NCBI GenBank assembly: GCA_910588045.1
Contig: CAJUPS010000050.1
Location: 1-24,969, forward strand
Source: an uncultured Oscillospiraceae bacterium
Lineage (GTDB): Bacteria; Bacillota; Clostridia; Oscillospirales; Oscillospiraceae
DNA length: 24,969 nucleotides
Direction of reading: 5' to 3'
Shown: in pieces, positions 15,818 through 22,129 of the stretch
How the letters are laid out: each line of letters begins with the position of its first letter
Numbering within the stretch: the first letter of the stretch is position 1
The notes under the pieces: generated by a model
Seen by the model: the letters and a program-made list of their open reading frames with translations, nothing else
Told to the model about the DNA's origin: nothing
The model's database searches: none
Made by a program: the position numbers and the translations under genes

Positions 15818-18685
15818 ATGAAAAGATTTGCAAAACTGATGATTTCGCTGCTCCTGGCAGCGGTAATGGCTGCCTCTCTGTTCGGATGCAGCGACGCCCC
15901 CGCTTCAGATCCCGTTTCCGAGCCTGATCCTGCCCCCGCGCCCAGTGAGCAGACCACTCCGGACGAGGAGGTCCCGGCCGAGCAGACCGTTATCCAGGTC
16001 ACAGAGGAGAACACCTACAGCAAGCCTCTGCCCAATCTCCCGGAGGTCCCCTACTGGTTCCCCGCCGACCTGCTGAACTGGGACCCCGCCCAGGACCCCG
16101 AGGCGAAATATCACGTGAGCAGCATCCCCCTGGCCACGCGCGTGGACAAGGATGCCCTCACCCCCGCCAACGCCACCCAGAATAAGGATATGCGCGTGCT
16201 GGCCATCTCCATCATGAACGCCAGCACCAGCGGGAATGCGCCCCAGGGCCTCAATACCGCCAATGCCAATGTGTTCTCCTACTGGCAGTACATCGACAAG
16301 CTGGTGTACTGGGGCGGCTCCTCCGGCGAGGGCCTGATCATAACGCCCAGCGTCGATGTCATTGACGCCGCCCATACCAACGGGGTTCCCGTCCTGGGCA
16401 CCGTGTTCTTCCCCCAGGCCGGTCACGGCGGAAAGCTCCAGTGGCTGAATGATTTCCTCCAGAAGGATGCCGCAGGCAGCTTCCCCATGATCGACAAGCT
16501 CATCGAAGCTGCGGACTACTTCGGCTTTGACGGCTGGTTCATCAACCAGGAGACCGAGGGCGGGGAGGGCGACCCCAACGGCACCCTGACGGCCGAGCAC
16601 GCCGCGCTCATGCAGGAGTTCATCAAGGCTTTCAAGGCCAAGGCTGGCGACCGCCTGGAGGTCATATGGTACGACTCCATGACCGTGGAGGGCGAGATGG
16701 ACTGGCAGAACGCTCTGACGGACAAGAACAGCGCCTATATCATAGATGGGGACAAGGCCCCCGTCGCCGACGGCATGTTCCTGAACTTCTGGTGGAACAC
16801 CAACACCTATGCCCCCGACGAGCTGCTGCGCGCCTCCGCCGAGAAGGCCGCCGCGCTGGGCGTGGACCCCTACGACCTGTATGCGGGCATTGATGTCCAG
16901 GCCAACGGCACCAATACCACGGTGCGCTGGAACCTCTTCGCTCCCGACGGCCAGGCGCCCTACACCTCCCTGGGGCTCTACTGCCCCAGCTGGACCTATT
17001 TCGCCGCCAACGACTTCTTCACGGATTACCAGCAGAAGGAGGCGTGGATGTGGGTCAACCAGAAGAGCGACCCCTTCGCGGACACTTCCGCCGCGGACGG
17101 CTGGCGGGGCGTGTCCACCTACGCCGTGGAGCAGACCGTGGTCAACCAGATCCCCTTTATCACCAATTTCAGCATGGGCCACGGCTACAGCTTCTTCATC
17201 GACGGTGTGAAGGTCTCCGACAAGGACTGGAACAACCGCAGTATGCAGGACGTGATGCCCACCTACCGCTGGCACCTGGAGCAGGATGCGGGCAACGCCC
17301 TGGCGGCCATCATTGATTACTCCGACGCCTACTATGGCGGCACCTCCGTCAAGCTCTACGGCAAGGCCGCCAAGGATCAGTCCACCCTCCTCAAGCTCTA
17401 CAGCGCCCGTCTGGATATGACCGAGGGCCTCTCCTTCACCGCCGCGGCGAAGAGCACCGTGGAGGCCTCCATGGACCTGGTGGCCACCCTCAGCGACGGC
17501 AGCACCGAGACCATCCCCGGGGACAAGAAGGTGGGGACCGAGTGGACCACCGTGCGCTACGACGTCTCCGGCCTGGCCGGAAAGACACTCACCGGCATTG
17601 ACTTCCGGATCGCGCTCTCCGAGGACGCGGTCGGTGCGAAATTCCTCCTGGGGCGGATCGCCATCACCGGCGAGATCGAGCCCCTGACGGCGGAAGCCGT
17701 CAACCTGAAAGTGGACAGCACCAGCTTTGACGACGACGACTGCATGTATAGCGGCGTGTGCCTGTCCTGGGAGAGCACCGCGGATGCCGACTGGTACGAG
17801 GTCTATCGCGTGAACCAGGACAACAGCATCTCCTTCCTGCACGCCACGCCCGGCACCAGCTGCTACATCAACGGTCTGGAGCGGAACGACGACACCAACA
17901 GGACCAGCTTCCAGGTCGTCCCCGTGAACGCCACCGGCGAGCGGGGCAAGGCGTCCAACATCGCCACCATGGACTGGCCGGACAACAGCCTGCCCAAGGC
18001 GGACTTCCGGGCCTCGGCCACCCTGGCGGCTCCCGGACAGGAGATCGCCTTCGAGAGCCTGTGCTCCGCCAACACGGAGAGCGTATCCTGGGAGTTCCCC
18101 GGCGCTTCCGCTGAGACCAGCACCGATGCCGCTCCCAAGGTGAGCTACGCCGCCGAGGGCACCTACACCGTGAAGGTTACCGCTAGGAACGCCTCCGGCG
18201 AGGCTGTGGCGGAGAAGGAGGATCTCATTACCATCTCCTCCCAGGTGGGCGGCGAGCTGGCGCTGCTGTCCCAGGGCAAGGATACCGAGGCCTCCGCCTA
18301 TGTCAACGACAACGAAGCGCCTCCCTTCGCCGTGGATGGCGACGTAACAAAGAAGTGGTGCGCCACCGGCAATCCGCCCCATACGATCACCATTGATCTG
18401 GGCGGCGTGATGACCGTCAGCGAGGTGAAGATCTTCCACGCCCAGGCGGGCGGGGAGAGCGACACCATGAACACCAAGGCATACACCATCCTGGTCAGCG
18501 AGGACGGCGAGGAGTTCACCGAGGTGGTCAAGGTGGCCAAGAACACCTTGGGCGAGACCTCGGATACCTTCCAGGCGGTCAGCGCCAGGTATGTGAAGCT
18601 GTCCGTAGAGAAGCCCACCCAGGGGTCCGATACGGCTGCCAGAATCTATGAGATCCAGGTGTTCGGCCTGGAGGATGAACTGTAA
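15818..18685 (+). CDS. Lipid-anchored GH85 endo-beta-N-acetylglucosaminidase with PKD-like and F5/8-type C domains
   Basis: A 955-residue surface enzyme predicted to cut between the two GlcNAc residues of N-glycan cores (EndoD/EndoE type). The signal peptide ends in the lipobox L-F-G-C (C24), followed by a proline/acidic tether to about residue 60. The GH85 barrel (about 75-400) shows NGVPVLGTVFFPQ (188-200), the catalytic FGFDGWFINQETEG with N243 and E245, the VIWYDSMT strand (282-289) and FLNFWWN. Beta-sandwich domains follow, then a fibronectin-III-like stretch (about 625-725), a PKD-like domain (about 725-805, YTVKVTARNASGE) and a C-terminal F5/8-type C (CBM32-like) sugar-binding domain (about 815-950, ASAYVNDNEAPPFAVDGDV and ARYVKLSV). 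It has its own spacer after the GH20 terminator, so it is probably transcribed separately. It would supply the oligosaccharides for the intracellular enzymes. GH85 identity is firm; exact glycan preference is open. Confidence 0.92.
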   Translation: MKRFAKLMISLLLAAVMAASLFGCSDAPASDPVSEPDPAPAPSEQTTPDEEVPAEQTVIQVTEENTYSKPLPNLPEVPYWFPADLLNWDPAQDPEAKYHVSSIPLATRVDKDALTPANATQNKDMRVLAISIMNASTSGNAPQGLNTANANVFSYWQYIDKLVYWGGSSGEGLIITPSVDVIDAAHTNGVPVLGTVFFPQAGHGGKLQWLNDFLQKDAAGSFPMIDKLIEAADYFGFDGWFINQETEGGEGDPNGTLTAEHAALMQEFIKAFKAKAGDRLEVIWYDSMTVEGEMDWQNALTDKNSAYIIDGDKAPVADGMFLNFWWNTNTYAPDELLRASAEKAAALGVDPYDLYAGIDVQANGTNTTVRWNLFAPDGQAPYTSLGLYCPSWTYFAANDFFTDYQQKEAWMWVNQKSDPFADTSAADGWRGVSTYAVEQTVVNQIPFITNFSMGHGYSFFIDGVKVSDKDWNNRSMQDVMPTYRWHLEQDAGNALAAIIDYSDAYYGGTSVKLYGKAAKDQSTLLKLYSARLDMTEGLSFTAAAKSTVEASMDLVATLSDGSTETIPGDKKVGTEWTTVRYDVSGLAGKTLTGIDFRIALSEDAVGAKFLLGRIAITGEIEPLTAEAVNLKVDSTSFDDDDCMYSGVCLSWESTADADWYEVYRVNQDNSISFLHATPGTSCYINGLERNDDTNRTSFQVVPVNATGERGKASNIATMDWPDNSLPKADFRASATLAAPGQEIAFESLCSANTESVSWEFPGASAETSTDAAPKVSYAAEGTYTVKVTARNASGEAVAEKEDLITISSQVGGELALLSQGKDTEASAYVNDNEAPPFAVDGDVTKKWCATGNPPHTITIDLGGVMTVSEVKIFHAQAGGESDTMNTKAYTILVSEDGEEFTEVVKVAKNTLGETSDTFQAVSARYVKLSVEKPTQGSDTAARIYEIQVFGLEDEL

Positions 18686-18696
18686 AGGGGAAACAG

Positions 18697-18925
18697 GGGC
18701 TGTCAAAAAGCCCTCCGCAGGAGTTTCGCCGCCGGAGCGGCGAAATAAATTGAATCGTTTTTCCCGCGGCGTGTACGTGGGAAAAACTCTTTGCGCGGAG
18801 CGAGCGTCGAATTGTCCGCTGTAAGCGGACAACCGAGGCGCAGAGCGAAGCGAATCCTTTTCAAAAAAGGTGCAAAGCACCTTTTTTGAAACCCAGAGGG
18901 GCTGGACGTGTCTGCGTCCAGCCCC
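18697..18925. repeat. Six-hairpin intergenic array after the GH85 gene
   Basis: Consecutive stems: GGGCT/AGCCC (18697-18713), TTTCGCCGC/GCGGCGAAA with loop CGGA (18724-18745), GTTTTTCCC/GGGAAAAAC (18757-18787), TTGTCCGCT/AGCGGACAA with loop GTA (18812-18832), a 15-bp stem TTTCAAAAAAGGTGC with its complement and loop AAA (18859-18891), and GGGGCTGGACG/CGTCCAGCCCC (18898-18925). The fifth has the form of a bidirectional terminator and the sixth lies just past the stop of the minus-strand gene at 18966. Transcription from both sides can end here; the number of stems exceeds what termination needs. Confidence 0.65.
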
Positions 18926-18965
18926 TAAATGTCAGCGGCATCAAGCAGAAAAATCGCCCCTCATC

Positions 18966-19271
18966 TCACAAATGCAAGCCGGGGCCGATTCCCTCCGCCC
19001 CGTCCTGAGGGCGGCCCGGTTGACTCTTTTCCGCCCCTTCGAGACCGCTTGCCATCCCATACGCGGCCTTTTTGACGCTCGCCGCATCCACCTTGCCCTC
19101 GGTAATGATGTAGGATACCACAGAGGCCACCGATACCACAGCGCCCGCTATGGAGCTGATGATATTCTCGTCCAGCCCGAATACCATCGCCAGACCGGTG
19201 ACGACACCCACCATCGCCGCCCATAGCTTGCGGGAACTCAGCTTTCGTTTCCAATCGATCTGATGTATCAT
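18966..19271 (-). CDS. Small holin-like membrane protein
   Basis: 101 residues. A basic start (MIHQIDWKRKLSSRKLWAAM) leads into two hydrophobic segments (about 18-34 and 38-56: MVGVVTGLAMVFGL and ISSIAGAVVSVASVVSYIIT), then a short charged segment EGKVDAASVKKAAYG and a polar tail. This layout is that of phage holins of gut Firmicutes, which open the membrane for lysins. AAGGAG lies eight bases before the ATG. It follows the XhlA-like gene on the same strand, but a terminator separates them. No lysin or other phage gene is present. It may be a prophage remnant or a domesticated lysis or release gene; the family assignment is from layout and general resemblance. Confidence 0.6.
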   Translation of the reverse strand: MIHQIDWKRKLSSRKLWAAMVGVVTGLAMVFGLDENIISSIAGAVVSVASVVSYIITEGKVDAASVKKAAYGMASGLEGAEKSQPGRPQDGAEGIGPGLHL

Positions 19272-19302
19272 GGATCAGTCTCCTTATCGCAATCAAAAAA
19301 TC

Positions 19303-19327
19303 AGCAGATGTTGAAAGCGCATCTGCT
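19303..19327. terminator. Bidirectional terminator between the two small membrane-protein genes
   Basis: AGCAGATG/CATCTGCT with a nine-base loop is followed by TTTTTGTTTT on the plus strand and GATTTTTTGATT on the minus strand. For the minus-strand genes it would separate 19381-19665 from 18966-19271, leaving the latter to rely on read-through or an unseen promoter. Confidence 0.65.
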
Positions 19328-19380
19328 TTTTTGTTTTGCCCGGGCGGCAGGCGCAGAGATCCCTATGGTGCCATCGCCGC

Positions 19381-19665
19381 TCATTTCTCCTCGTCATGCG
19401 CAGCTTGATTGAGGTGTTCTTCGATTCTGTTCATGGCTTCCGTGACCGGGCCGTTGCAGCCCTGCTCCTTTAATCCCTTCAGACAGGCCAGGAGTCCGTA
19501 GCAGATCAGGGTCTGTTCTTTGCGGATGGCCTTCAATTCTTCCGTCTGTCTTCTGCTCCTCTGAACGAACTTGAAGAACCAAAGGACTACGCCGCCTATC
19601 ACGCCCAGTGCAGACAGGAGCTCTGCCAGCATCACAAACGTATCCGTTCCGATGGTCATTTCCAC
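19381..19665 (-). CDS. Small membrane protein resembling XhlA-type holin partners
   Basis: 94 residues from GTG at 19665. GGAGGAGG (19673-19680) lies seven bases upstream of this GTG, whereas the next ATG two codons later is 13 bases away, so GTG is preferred. The layout is a short N-terminus (MEMTIGTDTFVMLAELLSAL), one hydrophobic segment (GVIGGVVLWFFKFV), then a basic and coiled-coil-like cytoplasmic tail (QRSRRQTEELKAIRKEQTLI to the C-terminus, with LKGLKEQGCNGPVTEAMNRI). Such proteins occur beside holins in Clostridia prophages. No further function can be given from the sequence. Confidence 0.55.
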   Translation of the reverse strand: MEMTIGTDTFVMLAELLSALGVIGGVVLWFFKFVQRSRRQTEELKAIRKEQTLICYGLLACLKGLKEQGCNGPVTEAMNRIEEHLNQAAHDEEK

Positions 19666-20073
19666 GCTTAGCCCTCCTCCCGATAGCAACCATCAAAATT
19701 CCTGGCAAAAGTCCGGGGATACAAATCGCGCATGGCTGTGTCCTCCGCCTTGCCCTGCACAAGTTGTCCTTCCCCTCTTTTTTACGAATTGTGAAGCTTG
19801 CTATAGTACCGCAGCTGGACGCCGTCTCCCGACAAATGCGATACCGAAGCCTCCGTCAGTGCGTCCAAGGGCCTGGACCGGAATGTACGGCGCGCGATCC
19901 ATTTCTGCTGCTCCATATTCTATGACGCAAGGGGCCATTCGGTTCTAGCAGGAACCGATCGGCGGGCAGGCGCATAGAGTGTCTTGGGCACGGCGCCGAG
20001 GGCTTTCCTCCCCTGCCGGCGTGCCCGTGCGCTTTCATGGTGCACCCTCAATTACAAAAGGAGTTTCTCAATT
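19666..20073. other. Intergenic region upstream of the collagen-like gene pair
   Basis: This 408-base stretch lies between divergent transcripts and no convincing gene is seen in either strand. It holds the ribosome binding site of the small minus-strand gene (19673-19680), a TATAGT at 19802-19807 with a poor -35, a SigK-like site near 19954-19980, and the strong AAAAGGAG ten bases before the ATG at 20074. Confidence 0.5.
19954..19980 (+). promoter_or_regulatory. SigK-like promoter before the collagen-like genes
   Basis: AC (19954-19955), 17 bases, then CATAGAGT (19973-19980). The mother-cell sigma factor SigK recognises AC followed after 16 to 17 bases by CATANNNTA; the last base differs here. 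Exosporium proteins are usually SigK-dependent, which agrees with the gene that follows. The site is short, so chance is possible. Confidence 0.35.
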
Positions 20074-20928
20074 ATGTCTTTACCCAGTTTCCCCAACATT
20101 GACCCGCCCATCCAGCGGGAAGATGCGGTAAACCAGATCCTTTCCTCCATCGCCATGGAGGAGCTCGGCCTGAGCCATATCCTCAACGCCGAGGGCGAGA
20201 AGATGCAATATATTCTTGGAACTCTGCCCGGCCTCAGCGGTCCCGCCGCCACAGTGAAAGACGTGCTGAACGCCAACGAGAGCGTTCGCGGTCTGCTGGA
20301 GACCGCCGTTCAGAACCAGATCTTCCTGAAGGGGAAGATGCAGGGTGCGCTGGACGCCTCTCCCATGCAGGGTCCCACCGGCCCCACCGGTCCCACCGGT
20401 CCCCAGGGCCCTGCCGGTCCTGCCGGCGGTCCTGCCGGTCCCGCCGGAGCACCCGGCGCCGCGGGAGCCACCGGTCCCACCGGCCCCGTCGGTCCGACCG
20501 GCCCCACCGGCCCCAATGTCACCGCCACCAACGCCTATGCCGCCAGCACCAAGGGCGCGGTGTTCACGGCCTCCGCGAACGGCACCAACGTGGTTCTGTC
20601 CGACGTCCAGACGCTGTCCCCCGATGTCACGGTCAACGGGGCAAACGACACCTTCACCGTGACGGAGGCCGGACGGTATCGGATCTCCTATAATATCAAC
20701 TCCGTCACGCCCCTGACCCTCGGAGCCCGGCTGATGGTCAACGGCACGGAGATCGAAGCCTCCAATGTCATGCCGCAGACGGTGCCTATGAGCCGCCTTG
20801 CCAATGATATTCTGGTGGATCTGCCGGCGGGGGCTAAAGTTACCCTACAGGTGTACGGCTACGCGGGCGTGGTGACCCTGCTGCCCAACTCCATCGGGGC
20901 TTCCCTGTCCATGGTCCGCTTGAGCTAA
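20074..20928 (+). CDS. Collagen-like spore-surface protein, BclA type (first of a pair)
   Basis: 284 residues. The N-terminal part (1-98) contains SSIAMEELGLSHILNAEGEK (24-43), a segment common in Clostridia collagen-like spore proteins, and a helical stretch. Residues 100-147 are Gly-X-Y repeats of the neutral kind (GPTGPTGPTGPQGPAGPAG), with one interruption. Residues 150-284 form a TNF/C1q-like beta-sandwich domain as in BclA, including TVTEAGRYRISYNINSV and the last strand ASLSMVRLS. Such proteins trimerise into filaments on the exosporium; threonines in GPT are often glycosylated. No signal peptide is seen, as expected for spore assembly in the mother cell. AAAAGGAG lies ten bases before the ATG. 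The paralogue follows 13 bases after the stop. Confidence 0.88.
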   Translation: MSLPSFPNIDPPIQREDAVNQILSSIAMEELGLSHILNAEGEKMQYILGTLPGLSGPAATVKDVLNANESVRGLLETAVQNQIFLKGKMQGALDASPMQGPTGPTGPTGPQGPAGPAGGPAGPAGAPGAAGATGPTGPVGPTGPTGPNVTATNAYAASTKGAVFTASANGTNVVLSDVQTLSPDVTVNGANDTFTVTEAGRYRISYNINSVTPLTLGARLMVNGTEIEASNVMPQTVPMSRLANDILVDLPAGAKVTLQVYGYAGVVTLLPNSIGASLSMVRLS

Positions 20929-20941
20929 GGAGGGGTGTTTT

Positions 20942-21961
20942 ATGTCAATGCCCACATTCCCCAAGAATGATCCCCCGCTGACCCGAGAGGGCAGCCTCAA
21001 TGAGATCATCTCCTCCATCGCCGCTGAGGAACTGAGCCTGAGCCACCTCCTCAACGTCGAGGGCGAAAAGCTGCAATACGTCCTGGGCACCATGCCCGGT
21101 CTGGACGAGGCGGCCTCCCTGGACGAGGTAATGCAGGTCAACCAGAGCGTGAAGGACACCCTGTCCGGCATCATGGAGCAGCAGATGGCGCTGACCTCCA
21201 AGCTGGGCGCGGTGCTGAAGGCCCCCACCATCCCCGGCCCCGAGGGCCCCATGGGCGCCGAGGGCCCCGAGGGTCCCGAGGGCCCCGCTGAGGGCGAAGC
21301 CGGTCCCGACGGCCCCGACGGCCCCGACGGAGCGGAAGGGCCCGCCGGTCCCACCGGCCCCACCGGGGTGCCGGGACCCAACCCCACAGCCGCCGCCGCC
21401 TACGCCGCCAATACCCGGGGCAGCAGCGTCGGCCTCGGCGACGATGATTTCATCGGCTTTCCGGATGTGTCGGTCGTCTGCCCGGAGGTCGTCCTGGGCG
21501 ACTCAAGCTCGATGCTCGGGGGAAAATCGGTGTTCTTCCTGAATGAGCCGGGCACCTATCAGATCTCCTACCGTGTGACCCTCAGCGTTCCCTCCGTCCG
21601 GCCGGTGGGGACCCGGCTGTTGGTCTCCAGCTCCGACGACTATGAGGGCGTCATCGCCCCCACAATAGGCGCCCGGCAGTTTGAATGCACGATCACGCTG
21701 GCCGTGCCGGAGCGCGCCACGATTGAGCTTCAGGCATACTCCTCCCCGGCCGTCAACATCCCCGGCACAGGCAATCTCCCCGGTGTGGGCGGTCTCCCCG
21801 GCACAGGCAGTCTCCCTGGCACAGGCAATCTCCCCGGCGTGGGCGGTCTCCCTGGCGTGGGCGGTCTCCCTGGCGTGGGCGGTCTCCCCGCCCTGGACAA
21901 TGTCCAGCTGGCCAGCGGCGCCGTGGGCGCTTCCATGCTGGTCGTCCGGCTGGGCGATTAA
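20942..21961 (+). CDS. Collagen-like spore-surface protein with acidic collagen and a repeat insertion (second of the pair)
   Basis: 339 residues, clearly paralogous to the preceding protein: the N-terminal motif SSIAAEELSLSHLLNVEGEK (24-43) and the final strand ASMLVVRLGD correspond. The Gly-X-Y region (99-146) is rich in GPE and GPD, so it is strongly acidic, unlike its neighbour. The C-terminal beta-sandwich (about 150-339) is interrupted just before its last strand by seven hexapeptides of the form G-T/V-G-N/G/S-L-P (275-316). GGAGG lies eight bases before the ATG, and the 13-base gap after the first gene implies one transcript. The two chains might form mixed filaments; that is an inference. 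Confidence 0.87.
   Translation: MSMPTFPKNDPPLTREGSLNEIISSIAAEELSLSHLLNVEGEKLQYVLGTMPGLDEAASLDEVMQVNQSVKDTLSGIMEQQMALTSKLGAVLKAPTIPGPEGPMGAEGPEGPEGPAEGEAGPDGPDGPDGAEGPAGPTGPTGVPGPNPTAAAAYAANTRGSSVGLGDDDFIGFPDVSVVCPEVVLGDSSSMLGGKSVFFLNEPGTYQISYRVTLSVPSVRPVGTRLLVSSSDDYEGVIAPTIGARQFECTITLAVPERATIELQAYSSPAVNIPGTGNLPGVGGLPGTGSLPGTGNLPGVGGLPGVGGLPGVGGLPALDNVQLASGAVGASMLVVRLGD
21764..21889 (+). repeat. Seven tandem 18-bp repeats inside the second collagen-like gene
   Basis: Seven in-frame copies of an 18-base unit encode GTGNLP, GVGGLP, GTGSLP, GTGNLP and then GVGGLP three times. The last copies are nearly identical at DNA level, suggesting recent slippage or unequal exchange. The unit length is a multiple of three, so copy-number change keeps the reading frame. 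Confidence 0.92.
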
Positions 21962-21990
21962 GCGCGGCCAACTGTCCGAGCAGATAGAAA

Positions 21991-22023
21991 AGAGCTCCCG
22001 CCGGGTTTACCGGCGGGAGCTCT
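21991..22023 (+). terminator. Terminator of the collagen-like operon, first of three hairpins
   Basis: A 14-bp perfect stem AGAGCTCCCGCCGG/CCGGCGGGAGCTCT with loop GTTTA lies 30 bases past the stop. No T-run follows directly. A second hairpin, TGTCAAAAAAGTCC/GGACTTTTTTGACA (22030-22060, loop GAT), carries T-runs in its own arms on both strands and may complete termination. Confidence 0.7.
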
Positions 22024-22067
22024 GCTGGCTGTCAAAAAAGTCCGATGGACTTTTTTGACATGCAGAA

Positions 22068-22091
22068 GGGACCGGGCTTTCGCCCGGTCCC
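22068..22091 (-). terminator. Probable terminator of the flagellin gene
   Basis: On the minus strand GGGACCGGGC and GCCCGGTCCC enclose a GAAA tetraloop, followed by TTCT and then the T-rich hairpin at 22030-22060. It starts 38 bases beyond the flagellin stop. The GNRA-type loop makes a stable RNA hairpin on this strand. Confidence 0.6.
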
Positions 22092-22129
22092 CTTGTGCTG
22101 TGTGATAGATTCTATCTTCGCGTTGAGAA

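Noticed and set aside
15905..18880. A 991-codon open frame on the minus strand opposite the GH85 gene
   Set aside because: Same shadow effect. It lacks any domain signal and its start region lies in the hairpin array, whereas the plus strand has a lipobox and GH85 catalytic motif.
19673..19710. TTGCCA with TATCGG as promoter for the small minus-strand gene
   Set aside because: The -10 would lie immediately beside the ribosome binding site, so a transcript starting there would lose it.
19571..19948. Plus-strand open frames between the small membrane-protein gene and the collagen pair
   Set aside because: No ribosome binding site, no motifs, and partial overlap with the well-supported minus-strand gene at 19381-19665.
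20310..20531. A small collagen-like protein on the minus strand opposite the Gly-X-Y region
   Set aside because: GGT/ACC-type symmetry of GPT codons produces a GPV-like mirror frame. It has no start signals or flanking domains.
21764..21889. CRISPR-like array of short repeats
   Set aside because: The 18-base units are contiguous without spacers and lie in frame inside a coding sequence.
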